Shown here in pieces: positions 31,166-39,549 of a stretch of 64,000 nucleotides of DNA. A model generated the notes under the pieces. That model was not told where the DNA came from and ran no database searches. It saw only the letters and a program-made list of their open reading frames with translations. Both the position numbers and the translations under genes were made by a program. Within the stretch, counting starts at the first letter, position 1; each line of letters opens with the position of its first letter. This DNA comes from RGIG426 sp045598965. Lineage in GTDB: Bacteria > Bacillota > Clostridia > Oscillospirales > Acutalibacteraceae. The DNA lies in contig JAZRVH010000033.1 in the NCBI GenBank assembly GCA_045598965.1, positions 1-64,000 on the forward strand, written 5' to 3'.

Positions 31166-32191
31166 GTGAAAACCAGTGACTTTTTTTATGAATTACCCCC
31201 CGAGAGAATTGCTCAAACACCGATAGAACCCCGTGACCAAAGTCGGCTGCTTGTGATGAATCGGGATGAGGATACGCTTACCGATACTCACTTTTATGAG
31301 ATTGAGAACTATTTAAGACCCGGCGACACCCTCATTCTCAATGACAGCCGTGTCATTCCTGCCCGTCTTTACGGTAATCGAGAGTCGACCGGTGCACGGG
31401 TGGAGCTGTTGCTGCTCAAGCCGCTCGGAAACGATATGTGGCAAACGCTTGCTCGTCCCGGAAAACGCATCAAGGAGGGGGATACCCTTGTGTTTGGTGA
31501 GGGAAAGCTGAAAGCCCGTGTCTGCGAGGCGGACGGTGCCGAACGTGTGGTGCAGTTTTCTTATGAGGGGCAGAACTTTTATGCGTTGCTGGAAGAAATC
31601 GGTCAAATGCCCCTGCCACCGTATATCAAGGAAAAGCTTCAAGACAAGGAACGGTATCAAACCGTGTATTCCCGTGAGCTCGGGTCGGCGGCCGCCCCCA
31701 CTGCCGGGTTGCATTTTACCACCGAGCGTCTTGAATCCATAAAGAAAATGGGGGTAGACATTGGATTTGTCACTCTCCATGTCGGGTTGGGCACGTTTTC
31801 ACCTGTAAAGGTGGATGACATTACAAACCACAAAATGCACAGCGAGCATTATGAGCTGTCCGCAGAAACCGCTGACCTGATTAACCGCACAAAAGAACGG
31901 GGAGGTCGGGTGATTGCGGTTGGAACGACCAGTTGCCGCACGCTGGAGAGCATCGGGATGAAAAACGGCAAAATTGAGGCAGCAGAGGGGTTTACGGATA
32001 TTTTCATTTATCCGGGCTACCAATTTTCCGTATTGGATGGACTGCTCACAAACTTCCACTTGCCGGAAAGCACGCTCATTATGCTTGTAGCGGCTTTTGC
32101 GGGATATGACCGCACGATGAATGCGTATAAACACGCCGTTGATGAGGAGTATCGCTTTTTCAGCTTCGGTGATGCGATGTTAATTCTGTAA
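31166..32191 (+). CDS. queA: tRNA preQ1(34) S-adenosylmethionine ribosyltransferase-isomerase
   Basis: A 341-residue enzyme that transfers and rearranges the ribosyl part of SAM onto preQ1 in tRNA to give epoxyqueuosine. Family segments: FFYELPPERIAQTPIEPRD at the start, LILNDSRVIPARL, AAPTAGLHFT, and TNFHLPESTLIMLVAAFAG near the end. The start is GTG 31166, 8 nt after GAGAGG (31152-31157). tgt follows and acts one step earlier in the pathway. Confidence 0.96.
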   Translation: MKTSDFFYELPPERIAQTPIEPRDQSRLLVMNRDEDTLTDTHFYEIENYLRPGDTLILNDSRVIPARLYGNRESTGARVELLLLKPLGNDMWQTLARPGKRIKEGDTLVFGEGKLKARVCEADGAERVVQFSYEGQNFYALLEEIGQMPLPPYIKEKLQDKERYQTVYSRELGSAAAPTAGLHFTTERLESIKKMGVDIGFVTLHVGLGTFSPVKVDDITNHKMHSEHYELSAETADLINRTKERGGRVIAVGTTSCRTLESIGMKNGKIEAAEGFTDIFIYPGYQFSVLDGLLTNFHLPESTLIMLVAAFAGYDRTMNAYKHAVDEEYRFFSFGDAMLIL

Positions 32192-32208
32192 AGTTTGTAA
32201 ACTTTACA
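32187..32208. promoter_or_regulatory. 22-bp palindrome between queA and tgt
   Basis: TGTAAAGTTT-GT-AAACTTTACA is a perfect inverted repeat spanning the queA stop codon and ending 22 nt before the tgt start. Neither arm is followed by a T-run, so it looks more like an operator for a dimeric regulator or a processing hairpin than a terminator. Confidence 0.5.
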
Positions 32209-32230
32209 TACTGGAATTGAGGAAACATAC

Positions 32231-33355
32231 ATGGAAATCATAAAAACAATCGCCAATGCCCGCCGAGGTGTGTTCGAAACGCCTCACGGCACGGTACAGA
32301 CTCCGGCGTTTATGAATGTTGCCACCTGCGGTGCTATCAAAGGGGCACTGGATACGGAGGATTTGCGTCAAATCAAATGTCAGGTAATGCTGTCCAACAC
32401 CTATCATTTGCACGTGCGTCCCGGCGACAAGCTGGTACATGATTTGGGAGGATTGCACAAGTTCTCCGGCTGGACGGGGCCGATTCTCACCGACAGCGGC
32501 GGGTTTCAGGTGTTCTCGCTTGCGGGACTTCGCAAAATCAAAGAGGAGGGCGTGACCTTCCAGTCTCACGTGGACGGCAGAAAACTGTTCATCGGGCCGG
32601 AGGAGAGTATGCAAATCCAGTCAAACCTTGGTTCTACCATTGCCATGGCGTTTGACGAGTGCGTGGAAAACCCCGCCGCCTATGATTATGCCGCAAAGTC
32701 CTGTGCCCGCACCACCCGCTGGCTTGATCGTTGCCAAAAAGAAATGGCACGGCTGAATGCGGGGGATGCCATCAATAAACAACAACTGCTGTTTGGTATC
32801 AACCAAGGCTGTACTTACGACGATTTACGAGTGTCCCACATGAAAGAAATCGCCTCAATGGGACTGGACGGTTATGCGATCGGCGGTCTTGCGGTGGGGG
32901 AACCTACCGAGGAGATGTATCGTGTCATTGAGGCGGTTGAGCCGTTTATGCCTACCGATAAACCTCGTTATTTGATGGGGGTCGGTACGCCGGTGAACAT
33001 CTTAGAGGGCGTGTATCGTGGCGTGGATTTGTTCGATTGCGTTATGCCTGCCCGCAACGCTCGTCACGGGCACGTGTTTACGTGGAGCGGACGGCGTAAT
33101 ATGTTTAACGAAAAGTATGAACGTGACCTTTTGCCGATTGATGAGGAATGCGATTGTCCCACTTGTCGCCGCCATTCCCGAGCCTATATTCGCCACTTGT
33201 TTAAGGCGAACGAGATGCTTGCCATGCGGCTTTGCGTGACCCACAACCTCTATTTTTACAATACGCTGATGGAGAGGATTCGTGCAAGTCTCGACGATGG
33301 CACATTCCCCGAATTTTACGCTAAATACCGTGAAATTTTGGATAAAAGAGTATAA
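32231..33355 (+). CDS. tgt: tRNA-guanine transglycosylase
   Basis: A 374-residue TIM-barrel enzyme that exchanges guanine-34 for preQ1 in tRNAs with GUN anticodons. ILTDSGGFQVFSL carries one active-site Asp, FDLFDCVMPARN-type segment DLFDCVMPARNARHG the nucleophile region, and CDCPTCRRHSRAYIRHL with a later His the zinc site. TTGAGG precedes ATG 32231. Cotranscribed with queA, then terminated. Confidence 0.97.
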   Translation: MEIIKTIANARRGVFETPHGTVQTPAFMNVATCGAIKGALDTEDLRQIKCQVMLSNTYHLHVRPGDKLVHDLGGLHKFSGWTGPILTDSGGFQVFSLAGLRKIKEEGVTFQSHVDGRKLFIGPEESMQIQSNLGSTIAMAFDECVENPAAYDYAAKSCARTTRWLDRCQKEMARLNAGDAINKQQLLFGINQGCTYDDLRVSHMKEIASMGLDGYAIGGLAVGEPTEEMYRVIEAVEPFMPTDKPRYLMGVGTPVNILEGVYRGVDLFDCVMPARNARHGHVFTWSGRRNMFNEKYERDLLPIDEECDCPTCRRHSRAYIRHLFKANEMLAMRLCVTHNLYFYNTLMERIRASLDDGTFPEFYAKYREILDKRV

Positions 33356-33357
33356 GA

Positions 33358-33395
33358 AAAACACGCAACCGTTTCGGTTGCGGGTTTTCGCTTTT
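33358..33395. terminator. terminator between tgt and nifU
   Basis: CGCAACCG (33364-33371) pairs with CGGTTGCG (33375-33382) around TTT, extended by A-T pairs at the base; T-rich sequence follows on both strands, so it serves both converging genes. Confidence 0.88.
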
Positions 33396-33399
33396 TCTC

Positions 33400-33843
33400 T
33401 TAATGCTCGTGGCAGCAGCCACCCTCGCAGGAGTCCGGAATTTCGCCCACAAATGGGGTTGGGTCGATGCCGAGGCGAGTATAATAGTCCGCAATGGCGG
33501 CTTTAATCGCCTGCTCTGCCAAAACCGAGCAGTGAATTTTGTGTGCCGGCAGACCGTCCAGTGCTTCTACCACCGCTTTGTTGGTCAGCTTGAGTGCCTC
33601 GGAGAGGGGCTTGCCCTTAATGAGCTCGGTTGCCATAGAGCTGGTGGCAATCGCCGACCCACAACCGAAGGTTTTGAATTTCACGTCGGTGATGACGTCA
33701 TTTTCCACCTTGATGTACATTTTCATAATATCGCCGCACACGGCGTTGCCCACTTCGCCCACACCGCTTGCGTCGGCGATTTCGCCCACGTTGCGGGGGT
33801 TTGTGAAGTGATCCATAACTTTTTCGCTGTATACAGAGGCCAT
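33400..33843 (-). CDS. nifU: iron-sulfur cluster scaffold NifU/IscU
   Basis: A 147-residue scaffold protein on which Fe-S clusters are assembled. The three cluster cysteines are in GNAVCGDIMK, FGCGSAIA and HKIHCSVLAE. The C-terminal extension ends in CEGGCCHEH, a short Cys/His tail of unknown use. It starts one base after the nifS stop on the minus strand, so the desulfurase and scaffold are made together. Confidence 0.95.
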   Translation of the reverse strand: MASVYSEKVMDHFTNPRNVGEIADASGVGEVGNAVCGDIMKMYIKVENDVITDVKFKTFGCGSAIATSSMATELIKGKPLSEALKLTNKAVVEALDGLPAHKIHCSVLAEQAIKAAIADYYTRLGIDPTPFVGEIPDSCEGGCCHEH

Positions 33844-33844
33844 T

Positions 33845-35035
33845 TCAATTTCCTTCTTTCTCTCGTTTCATCATATCTTCCCACAGCGGCGACATCGCCC
33901 GCAGGCGGTCAACCACTTCGGGAACAGCGGTCAAAATGGTGTCGATATCGTCGTCGGTGATGTCCTCGTCAATGGTGAGACGAAGGGAACCGTGGGCGAC
34001 TTCGTGTTTGAGCCCGATAGAGAGTAACACGTGGCTCGGGTCAAGGGAACCGGAGGTGCACGCCGAGCCGGAGGAGGCACAGATTTCTTTGGCATCCAGG
34101 TAGAGGAGCAACGATTCGCCCTCCACGCCCTCAAAGCTCATATTGACGTTACCCGGCAGACGTTTCTCCGCATCGCCGTTTAAGCGGCTGTGGGAGATTT
34201 TGGAAAGACCGGCAATCAATCGATCCCGCTTTTGGCAAAGAGCGGGGGTGACGGTTTCCAATTTATCGCAGGCGATTTTCATAGCTGTCGCTGTGCCGAT
34301 AATGCCGGCGGTATTTTCCGTGCCGGCACGGCGATTGCGTTCCTGAGCACCGCCGTCGATAAGGTTGCCGAAGCGAAGCCCACGGCGGCAGAGGAGAGCC
34401 CCCATGCCTTTCGGCCCGTGGAATTTGTGGGCGGAAAGGGAGAGCAGGTCGATGTTCATCTCTTTGAAGTTGATGGGCAAGTGTCCCACCGCTTGCACAG
34501 CGTCGGTATGGAACAGCACACCTGCTTCACGGCACACCGCTCCGATTTCGGCAATGGGCTGTACGGTGCCGATTTCGTTGTTGGCGAACATCACAGACAC
34601 GAGTGCTGTGTCCTCACGAATGGCGTTTTTGACGTCCTCCACGTGAACGATACCGTTGTCATAAACGGGGAGCAACGTAACCTCGAAGCCTTGTTTTTTA
34701 AGGGATTTCAGCGTATGCAGTACGGCGTGATGTTCAAACGCAGTGGAGATGATGTGTTTCTTTCCTTTTTTCGCCATTTCGGCGGCAACCATTTTAATGG
34801 CCCAGTTGTCTGCTTCGCTTCCGCCGGAGGTGAAATACACCTCGCTTGAAAGACAGCCGAGACAAGCGGCAATCTGCTCACGGGCATCCGCAATGGCGTA
34901 ACGGGAGGTTTGACCGAAGCCGTAAAGGGAGGAGGCGTTGCCGTATTCCTCGGTGAGGTAAGGCATCATGGCCTCCAAAACCTCCGGCAAAAGCCGTGTG
35001 GTGGCGGCGTTATCGGCATAAATCATTTTTGCCAT
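33845..35035 (-). CDS. nifS: cysteine desulfurase NifS
   Basis: A 396-residue PLP enzyme that takes sulfur from cysteine for Fe-S clusters and thiolated tRNA. The N-terminal YADNAATTRLLPEV, the PLP lysine in SAHKFHGPKG and the persulfide cysteine in SSGSACTSGSLDPSHV mark a class I desulfurase. It is followed directly by nifU. No Rrf2/IscR-type regulator gene is adjacent. Confidence 0.96.
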   Translation of the reverse strand: MAKMIYADNAATTRLLPEVLEAMMPYLTEEYGNASSLYGFGQTSRYAIADAREQIAACLGCLSSEVYFTSGGSEADNWAIKMVAAEMAKKGKKHIISTAFEHHAVLHTLKSLKKQGFEVTLLPVYDNGIVHVEDVKNAIREDTALVSVMFANNEIGTVQPIAEIGAVCREAGVLFHTDAVQAVGHLPINFKEMNIDLLSLSAHKFHGPKGMGALLCRRGLRFGNLIDGGAQERNRRAGTENTAGIIGTATAMKIACDKLETVTPALCQKRDRLIAGLSKISHSRLNGDAEKRLPGNVNMSFEGVEGESLLLYLDAKEICASSGSACTSGSLDPSHVLLSIGLKHEVAHGSLRLTIDEDITDDDIDTILTAVPEVVDRLRAMSPLWEDMMKREKEGN

Positions 35036-35075
35036 TATTGTTCATCTCGTTTCATAGGGATTTTTACCGAAAGAT

Positions 35076-35104
35076 AATATACACCAATTTAGTAGAAATT
35101 GCAA
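35076..35104 (-). promoter_or_regulatory. nifS-nifU promoter
   Basis: On the minus strand TTGCAA (35104-35099), 17 nt, TATATT (35081-35076), just downstream of rnhA. Confidence 0.65.
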
Positions 35105-35123
35105 GACCCTACGGATAAAAAAG

Positions 35124-35570
35124 TCAAGGTTTTTGCAAAAATTTCTGATATGCCGCCACGGCAAGCCGATCACAGCGTTCATTTTCGGGATGACCGTCGT
35201 GCCCTTTTAACCACACAAAGCGAACGGTGTGGGTATCGAGGAGCGAAAGGAGTTTGTCCCATAAATCGTCGTTGAGGGCGGGTTTCTTATCTGCTTTTTT
35301 CCAACCGTTGCGTTTCCAATTTTGTGCCCAGCCCTTTTGAATGGCGTCAACAACATATTTTGAATCGCTGTATACGGTGACGTCGCAGGGCTCTTTTAAG
35401 GCGGCAAGCCCTACAATGACCGCCGTCAACTCCATACGGTTGTTGGTGGTGGATACTTCGCCGTCGGACATTTCTTTTTCGTTGCCGTTGTAACGCAAAA
35501 TGGCTCCATAGCCGCCGGGGCCCGGGTTGCCGGAGCAGGCACCGTCCGTAAATAAATCCACGTGTTTCAT
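35124..35570 (-). CDS. rnhA: ribonuclease HI
   Basis: A 148-residue enzyme cutting RNA in RNA-DNA hybrids. The four catalytic acids are in FTDGACSGNPGPGG, NRMELTAV, VYSDSKYVV and NERCDRLA. AGGAGG lies 8 nt before the minus-strand ATG ending at 35570. RNase HII is also encoded here (14521-15147), so both types are present. Confidence 0.96.
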   Translation of the reverse strand: MKHVDLFTDGACSGNPGPGGYGAILRYNGNEKEMSDGEVSTTNNRMELTAVIVGLAALKEPCDVTVYSDSKYVVDAIQKGWAQNWKRNGWKKADKKPALNDDLWDKLLSLLDTHTVRFVWLKGHDGHPENERCDRLAVAAYQKFLQKP

Positions 35571-35607
35571 CGTTGTCGCCTCCTTAGTGTCGTGATTTTT
35601 CCACTTC

Positions 35608-35635
35608 ATTATACCAAAAAATTCCCCACATACAA
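35608..35635 (-). promoter_or_regulatory. rnhA promoter
   Basis: On the minus strand TTGTAT (35635-35630), 16 nt, TATAAT (35613-35608) with TGG in front, an extended -10. Confidence 0.65.
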
Positions 35636-35684
35636 GAGGGAAGCGAAAAAAATTCTGCGGCGGCGTTTTTCGACACGGTAATAA

Positions 35685-35713
35685 TTGACAAAATCATAAA
35701 AAAGAGGTATACT
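35685..35713 (+). promoter_or_regulatory. RNase J operon promoter
   Basis: TTGACA (35685-35690), exactly 17 nt, TATACT (35708-35713). It may drive the run through dnaB and tilS. Confidence 0.85.
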
Positions 35714-35778
35714 AACTTATGTGTTTGCGTAATTAAAGAGATATTTTGTCTTTTCTGAAAATATTAGGAGGAACTTCG

Positions 35779-37686
35779 TTGAAAAAACAACAAAACACAC
35801 GGACGAATTCGTCCGAACAAAAAACAAAGAAACTCGCAAAAAAACCTGCCAAAAAGCCGAATACGGCGGCAGATATGCGGAATGGTAAAACGACGAAACC
35901 GTCGTCTCAAAAACCGAAAAAGAATCCGCCGGCAAAACCGCTGTCGGAGAAAAAACAAGCTGTGAAAAACCCGGCTCAAAATAAACAATCGGCGAAAAAA
36001 CCGAAAAGCCGTAAAGAAAAGATTCCTGCCGCTCCCGTGAAAATCACCTTTCTCGGCGGCTTGAATGAAATCGGCAAGAATATGACCATGTTGGAATATG
36101 ACGGCGACGCCATTATCATTGATTGCGGAATGACATTTCCCGAAGCGGATTTGCCCGGCGTGGATGTGGTGCTTCCCGATTTTTCCTACGCCGTGCAAAA
36201 TAAGGACCGCATTAAAGGCATTGTTTTGACCCACGCCCACGAGGACCATATCGGTGCATTGCCGTATTTCCTCAAGGAGGCGAAATTGCCGGTTTACGGT
36301 ACAAAATTGACACTGGCTCTGGTTAATTCCAAGCTGACCGAGTTTGGACTGGATAAAACCACCGATTACCATGAGGTGACAGCGGGGCAGACGGTGAAGC
36401 TCGGAAAGCTTTCGGTCGAATTTATCAACGTCAACCATTCCATTCCCGATGCGGTGGCGTTGGCAATAAAAACGCCTCAAGGCACGGTGGTGCATACCGG
36501 CGACTTCAAAATCGACTGTACGCCCATTCACGGCAAGATGATTGACCTTGCCCGCTTCGGCGAACTGGGACGAGAGGGCGTACTGGCACTTCTTTGCGAT
36601 TCTACCAACGTGGAACGTTCCGGCTATACTCCCACAGAACGTATGGTGGGCGACAGCCTTGCCAATCTGTTCCACAAAGCCCAGGGAGACCGTATTATCG
36701 TTGCCACGTTTTCCTCGAACCTGCACCGTATCCAGCAGATTATCGACTCCGCCGCACGTGAAAAACGTAAGGTGGCGATTTCCGGCCGCAGTATGGTCAA
36801 CTTTGTGGCGATTGCCACCGAACTCGGCTATTTGAAAGTGCCGAAAGGGATTTTGATTGATATGGAGGAAATCCGCAATTATCCCGCTTGTAAACTGGTG
36901 ATTATCACCACCGGAAGCCAAGGCGAACCGATGTCCGCTTTAACCCGTATGGCATTTTCCGACCACCGTCAGGTGGAGGTGGGATCTCAGGATACGATTA
37001 TCATTTCCGCAACGCCGATTCCCGGCAACGAAAAATCTGTCAGCCGGGTGGTCAATGAATTGATGCGTCGTGGATGTGACGTGGTGTATGAGAAAATGTA
37101 TGATGTACACACCTCCGGCCACGCCTGCCAAGAGGAACTGAAAATCATTCACGGGCTTGTCTGCCCGAAATATTTTATTCCCGTTCACGGTGAACAGCGG
37201 CATTTACGCAAACACGCCGCTCTTGCCGTGTCGATGGGAATGTCCCCGAAAAATGTACTCGTTTCGGATATCGGACAGGAAGTGTCCCTTACCCGTGATA
37301 AAATGGAAGTGACCGGCACTGTTCCCGCCGGCCGATTGTTGGTGGACGGTCTCGGTATCGGTGATGTAGGGAACGCTGTATTGCGTGACCGCACAAAGTT
37401 GTCGCAAGACGGTCTTATTGTCGTAGTTGCTTCTATCGACTCCATTATCGGCGACTTGGTTTCCGGCCCGGATATTGTTACCCGTGGTTTCGTTTACGCC
37501 AAGGAAGCGGAGGAGCTGCTGGATGAGATGAAGCACGTTGCCCGCAAAACGCTGGAGGATTGCTGTCGCAGTCACAGCCGTGATTGGCCGATGATGAAAA
37601 ACCGTGTGCGAGATGAGCTTTCTCGCTACGTGTTCCAAAAAACCAAACGAAATCCCATGATTTTACCGGTCATCATGGACGTGTAA
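35779..37686 (+). CDS. rnj: ribonuclease J with a Lys-rich N-terminal extension
   Basis: A 635-residue metallo-beta-lactamase/beta-CASP nuclease of mRNA decay and rRNA maturation. The catalytic HAHEDH is at residues 152-157, with VHTGDFKID and the C-terminal region typical of RNase J. The core starts near residue 86 (VKITFLGGLNEIGKNM); before it lies an extension of about 85 residues rich in Lys, Pro, Ala and Gln (KKPAKKP, KKPKSRKEK). AGGAGG (35766-35771) is 7 nt before the TTG start at 35779, so the extension is translated. Confidence 0.95.
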   Translation: MKKQQNTRTNSSEQKTKKLAKKPAKKPNTAADMRNGKTTKPSSQKPKKNPPAKPLSEKKQAVKNPAQNKQSAKKPKSRKEKIPAAPVKITFLGGLNEIGKNMTMLEYDGDAIIIDCGMTFPEADLPGVDVVLPDFSYAVQNKDRIKGIVLTHAHEDHIGALPYFLKEAKLPVYGTKLTLALVNSKLTEFGLDKTTDYHEVTAGQTVKLGKLSVEFINVNHSIPDAVALAIKTPQGTVVHTGDFKIDCTPIHGKMIDLARFGELGREGVLALLCDSTNVERSGYTPTERMVGDSLANLFHKAQGDRIIVATFSSNLHRIQQIIDSAAREKRKVAISGRSMVNFVAIATELGYLKVPKGILIDMEEIRNYPACKLVIITTGSQGEPMSALTRMAFSDHRQVEVGSQDTIIISATPIPGNEKSVSRVVNELMRRGCDVVYEKMYDVHTSGHACQEELKIIHGLVCPKYFIPVHGEQRHLRKHAALAVSMGMSPKNVLVSDIGQEVSLTRDKMEVTGTVPAGRLLVDGLGIGDVGNAVLRDRTKLSQDGLIVVVASIDSIIGDLVSGPDIVTRGFVYAKEAEELLDEMKHVARKTLEDCCRSHSRDWPMMKNRVRDELSRYVFQKTKRNPMILPVIMDV

Positions 37687-37717
37687 TTGAACAAGAGCAA
37701 ATAAGGAGGAAAACACA

Positions 37718-38161
37718 ATGAAAGTCGTTTTAATGCAAGATGTGAAGGGCCAGGGCAAAAAAGGAGAGTTGGTCAACGTTTCCGACGGATATGCCCGTAA
37801 CTATCTGTTTCCCCGTAACCTCGCCACGCCGGCAGATGCCAAAGCGATGAGCGAACTGAAAAACCGTGAATCCTCGAAGCAGTATCATGCGGAAATGGCA
37901 CTGAAAGAGGCGAAAGAAGCCGCCGAAAAGGTGGAGGGCAAAGAAATTCGCATTGCCGCCAAAGCCGGTGCCGCCGGCAAGCTGTTCGGTGCGGTGACCT
38001 CCAAACGAGTGGCGGAGGAGCTGAAAACGCAATTTAGCCTTGATGTAGAGAAGAAGTATATTCAAATGGAGGATATCAAACAGTTTGGTACCTATCCGGT
38101 CAAGGTGAAATTTCATCAGGAAGTTTCTGCCACGTTGAACGTGACCGTAGCGGAGGGATAA
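37718..38161 (+). CDS. rplI: 50S ribosomal protein L9
   Basis: A 147-residue ribosomal protein: N-terminal domain MKVVLMQDVKGQGKKGELVNVSDGYARN (first 28 residues, here cited by its ends), long connecting helix, C-terminal rRNA-binding domain with GKLFGAVTS. AAGGAGG precedes ATG 37718. The order rnj/dhh-rplI-dnaB is common in Firmicutes. Confidence 0.97.
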   Translation: MKVVLMQDVKGQGKKGELVNVSDGYARNYLFPRNLATPADAKAMSELKNRESSKQYHAEMALKEAKEAAEKVEGKEIRIAAKAGAAGKLFGAVTSKRVAEELKTQFSLDVEKKYIQMEDIKQFGTYPVKVKFHQEVSATLNVTVAEG

Positions 38162-38163
38162 GT

Positions 38164-39549
38164 ATGCCGAAGGATGTGCAAGCCTATTCCGATGGGCTGA
38201 ACCTGCCGTACAGTTTGGAAGCGGAGCAGGCGGTTCTCGGTTCGATTTTGATTGACGCCGACAGCATCAATCAAGTGGCGGATATGCTAAAGGTCGAACA
38301 TTTTTATCTTCCGGAGCATCAGGCGATTTATCGTGTGATGATTCAGAAGATGATGACCAACGAGCAAATTGACTTTGTTACCGTTTTGGAGGCTTTGAAA
38401 TCGGAGGGCTTTTTTGCCGGAAATGAGGGCAAAGAATACCTTTTGAAGCTTGCCCAAATTGTGCCGTCGGTTGAGAGCGTTACCCGTTACGCCGAAATGG
38501 TGCGTAAAAAAGCGGATGTACGCAAGCTGATTGATGCTTCTCGCAAGACGTTGGACGAGGCGATGGACCCGTCGGCGGATTTTGACGATTTAATCAATGT
38601 GGCAGAACAGCGTGTGTACGATATTCGCCACGACCTTTACGATGGCGGCTTGACGCCGATTGCCGCCGCTATCGAGGCAAACTATGATTTGTATAACCGA
38701 ATGTCCATTCCGGAGGAGCGGGCCAAATTGGTGGGAATCCCGTCCGGTATGCCGGAATTGGACAGCTATACCACCGGTCTCAACCGTGGCAACCTGATTA
38801 TTATCGGTGCCCGTCCCGGTGTAGGTAAAACGTCGTTTGTGTTGAATCTTGCCCGAAATGTGGCGATTGAGCAACACCGCACGGTTGCCATTTTCAACTT
38901 GGAAATGAGCAAGGAGGAGATGGTGAACCGTTTACTTTCAGCAGAGGCAAAGGTGCCGTCAACACGGCTTCGTGTCGGCAATTTAGTGCCGGCGGAGTGG
39001 TCTCGTTTGGCGGCGGCGGCAAGTATTTTGTCTGCGGCTCCCATTTATCTGGATGACAGCACCAATGTTACTGCCCAGGACGTGAAAGCCCGCTTGCGTC
39101 GAATTCCCAATGTGGGACTGGTTATTGTGGACTATCTCGGTTTGATGGAATCTCCGAAAAAGACGGAAAACCGTGTGCAGGAAGTGGCGGATATTACCCG
39201 TGGCTTCAAAATTCTTGCCAAAGAATTGAACATTCCCGTTGTGGTGTGTGCACAGCTTCGTCGTGAAGCCGCCGGTCGTGATCAACGTCCGTCCTTGGTG
39301 CACTTACGTGAATCCGGTTCTATTGAGCAGGATGCCGACCAAGTGCTGTTCCTCTATCGAGAGGAGATGGCGGCCAACCCCGGTGACGATCCGTCGAAAA
39401 TCAATTTCGGTACCGCCGAGGTGATTGTGGCGAAAAACCGTCATGGACGACTCGGCACGGTTCCGATGTGCTTTGACGGCGAGTTTACACAGTTCAGAAG
39501 CCAAGCTCCCGTGGAGCAGGAGGCTCAAAATGCCGACAATCCATTCTGA
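38164..39549 (+). CDS. dnaB: replicative DNA helicase DnaB
   Basis: A 461-residue RecA-type hexameric helicase (DnaC in B. subtilis naming). The N-terminal domain LPYSLEAEQAVLGSIL is followed by a linker and the motor domain with Walker A GARPGVGKTSF (~219-229), IFNLEMSKEEMV and IVDYLGLM. GGAGG precedes ATG 38164, 2 nt after rplI. The end overlaps tilS by 20 nt. Confidence 0.98.
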   Translation: MPKDVQAYSDGLNLPYSLEAEQAVLGSILIDADSINQVADMLKVEHFYLPEHQAIYRVMIQKMMTNEQIDFVTVLEALKSEGFFAGNEGKEYLLKLAQIVPSVESVTRYAEMVRKKADVRKLIDASRKTLDEAMDPSADFDDLINVAEQRVYDIRHDLYDGGLTPIAAAIEANYDLYNRMSIPEERAKLVGIPSGMPELDSYTTGLNRGNLIIIGARPGVGKTSFVLNLARNVAIEQHRTVAIFNLEMSKEEMVNRLLSAEAKVPSTRLRVGNLVPAEWSRLAAAASILSAAPIYLDDSTNVTAQDVKARLRRIPNVGLVIVDYLGLMESPKKTENRVQEVADITRGFKILAKELNIPVVVCAQLRREAAGRDQRPSLVHLRESGSIEQDADQVLFLYREEMAANPGDDPSKINFGTAEVIVAKNRHGRLGTVPMCFDGEFTQFRSQAPVEQEAQNADNPF

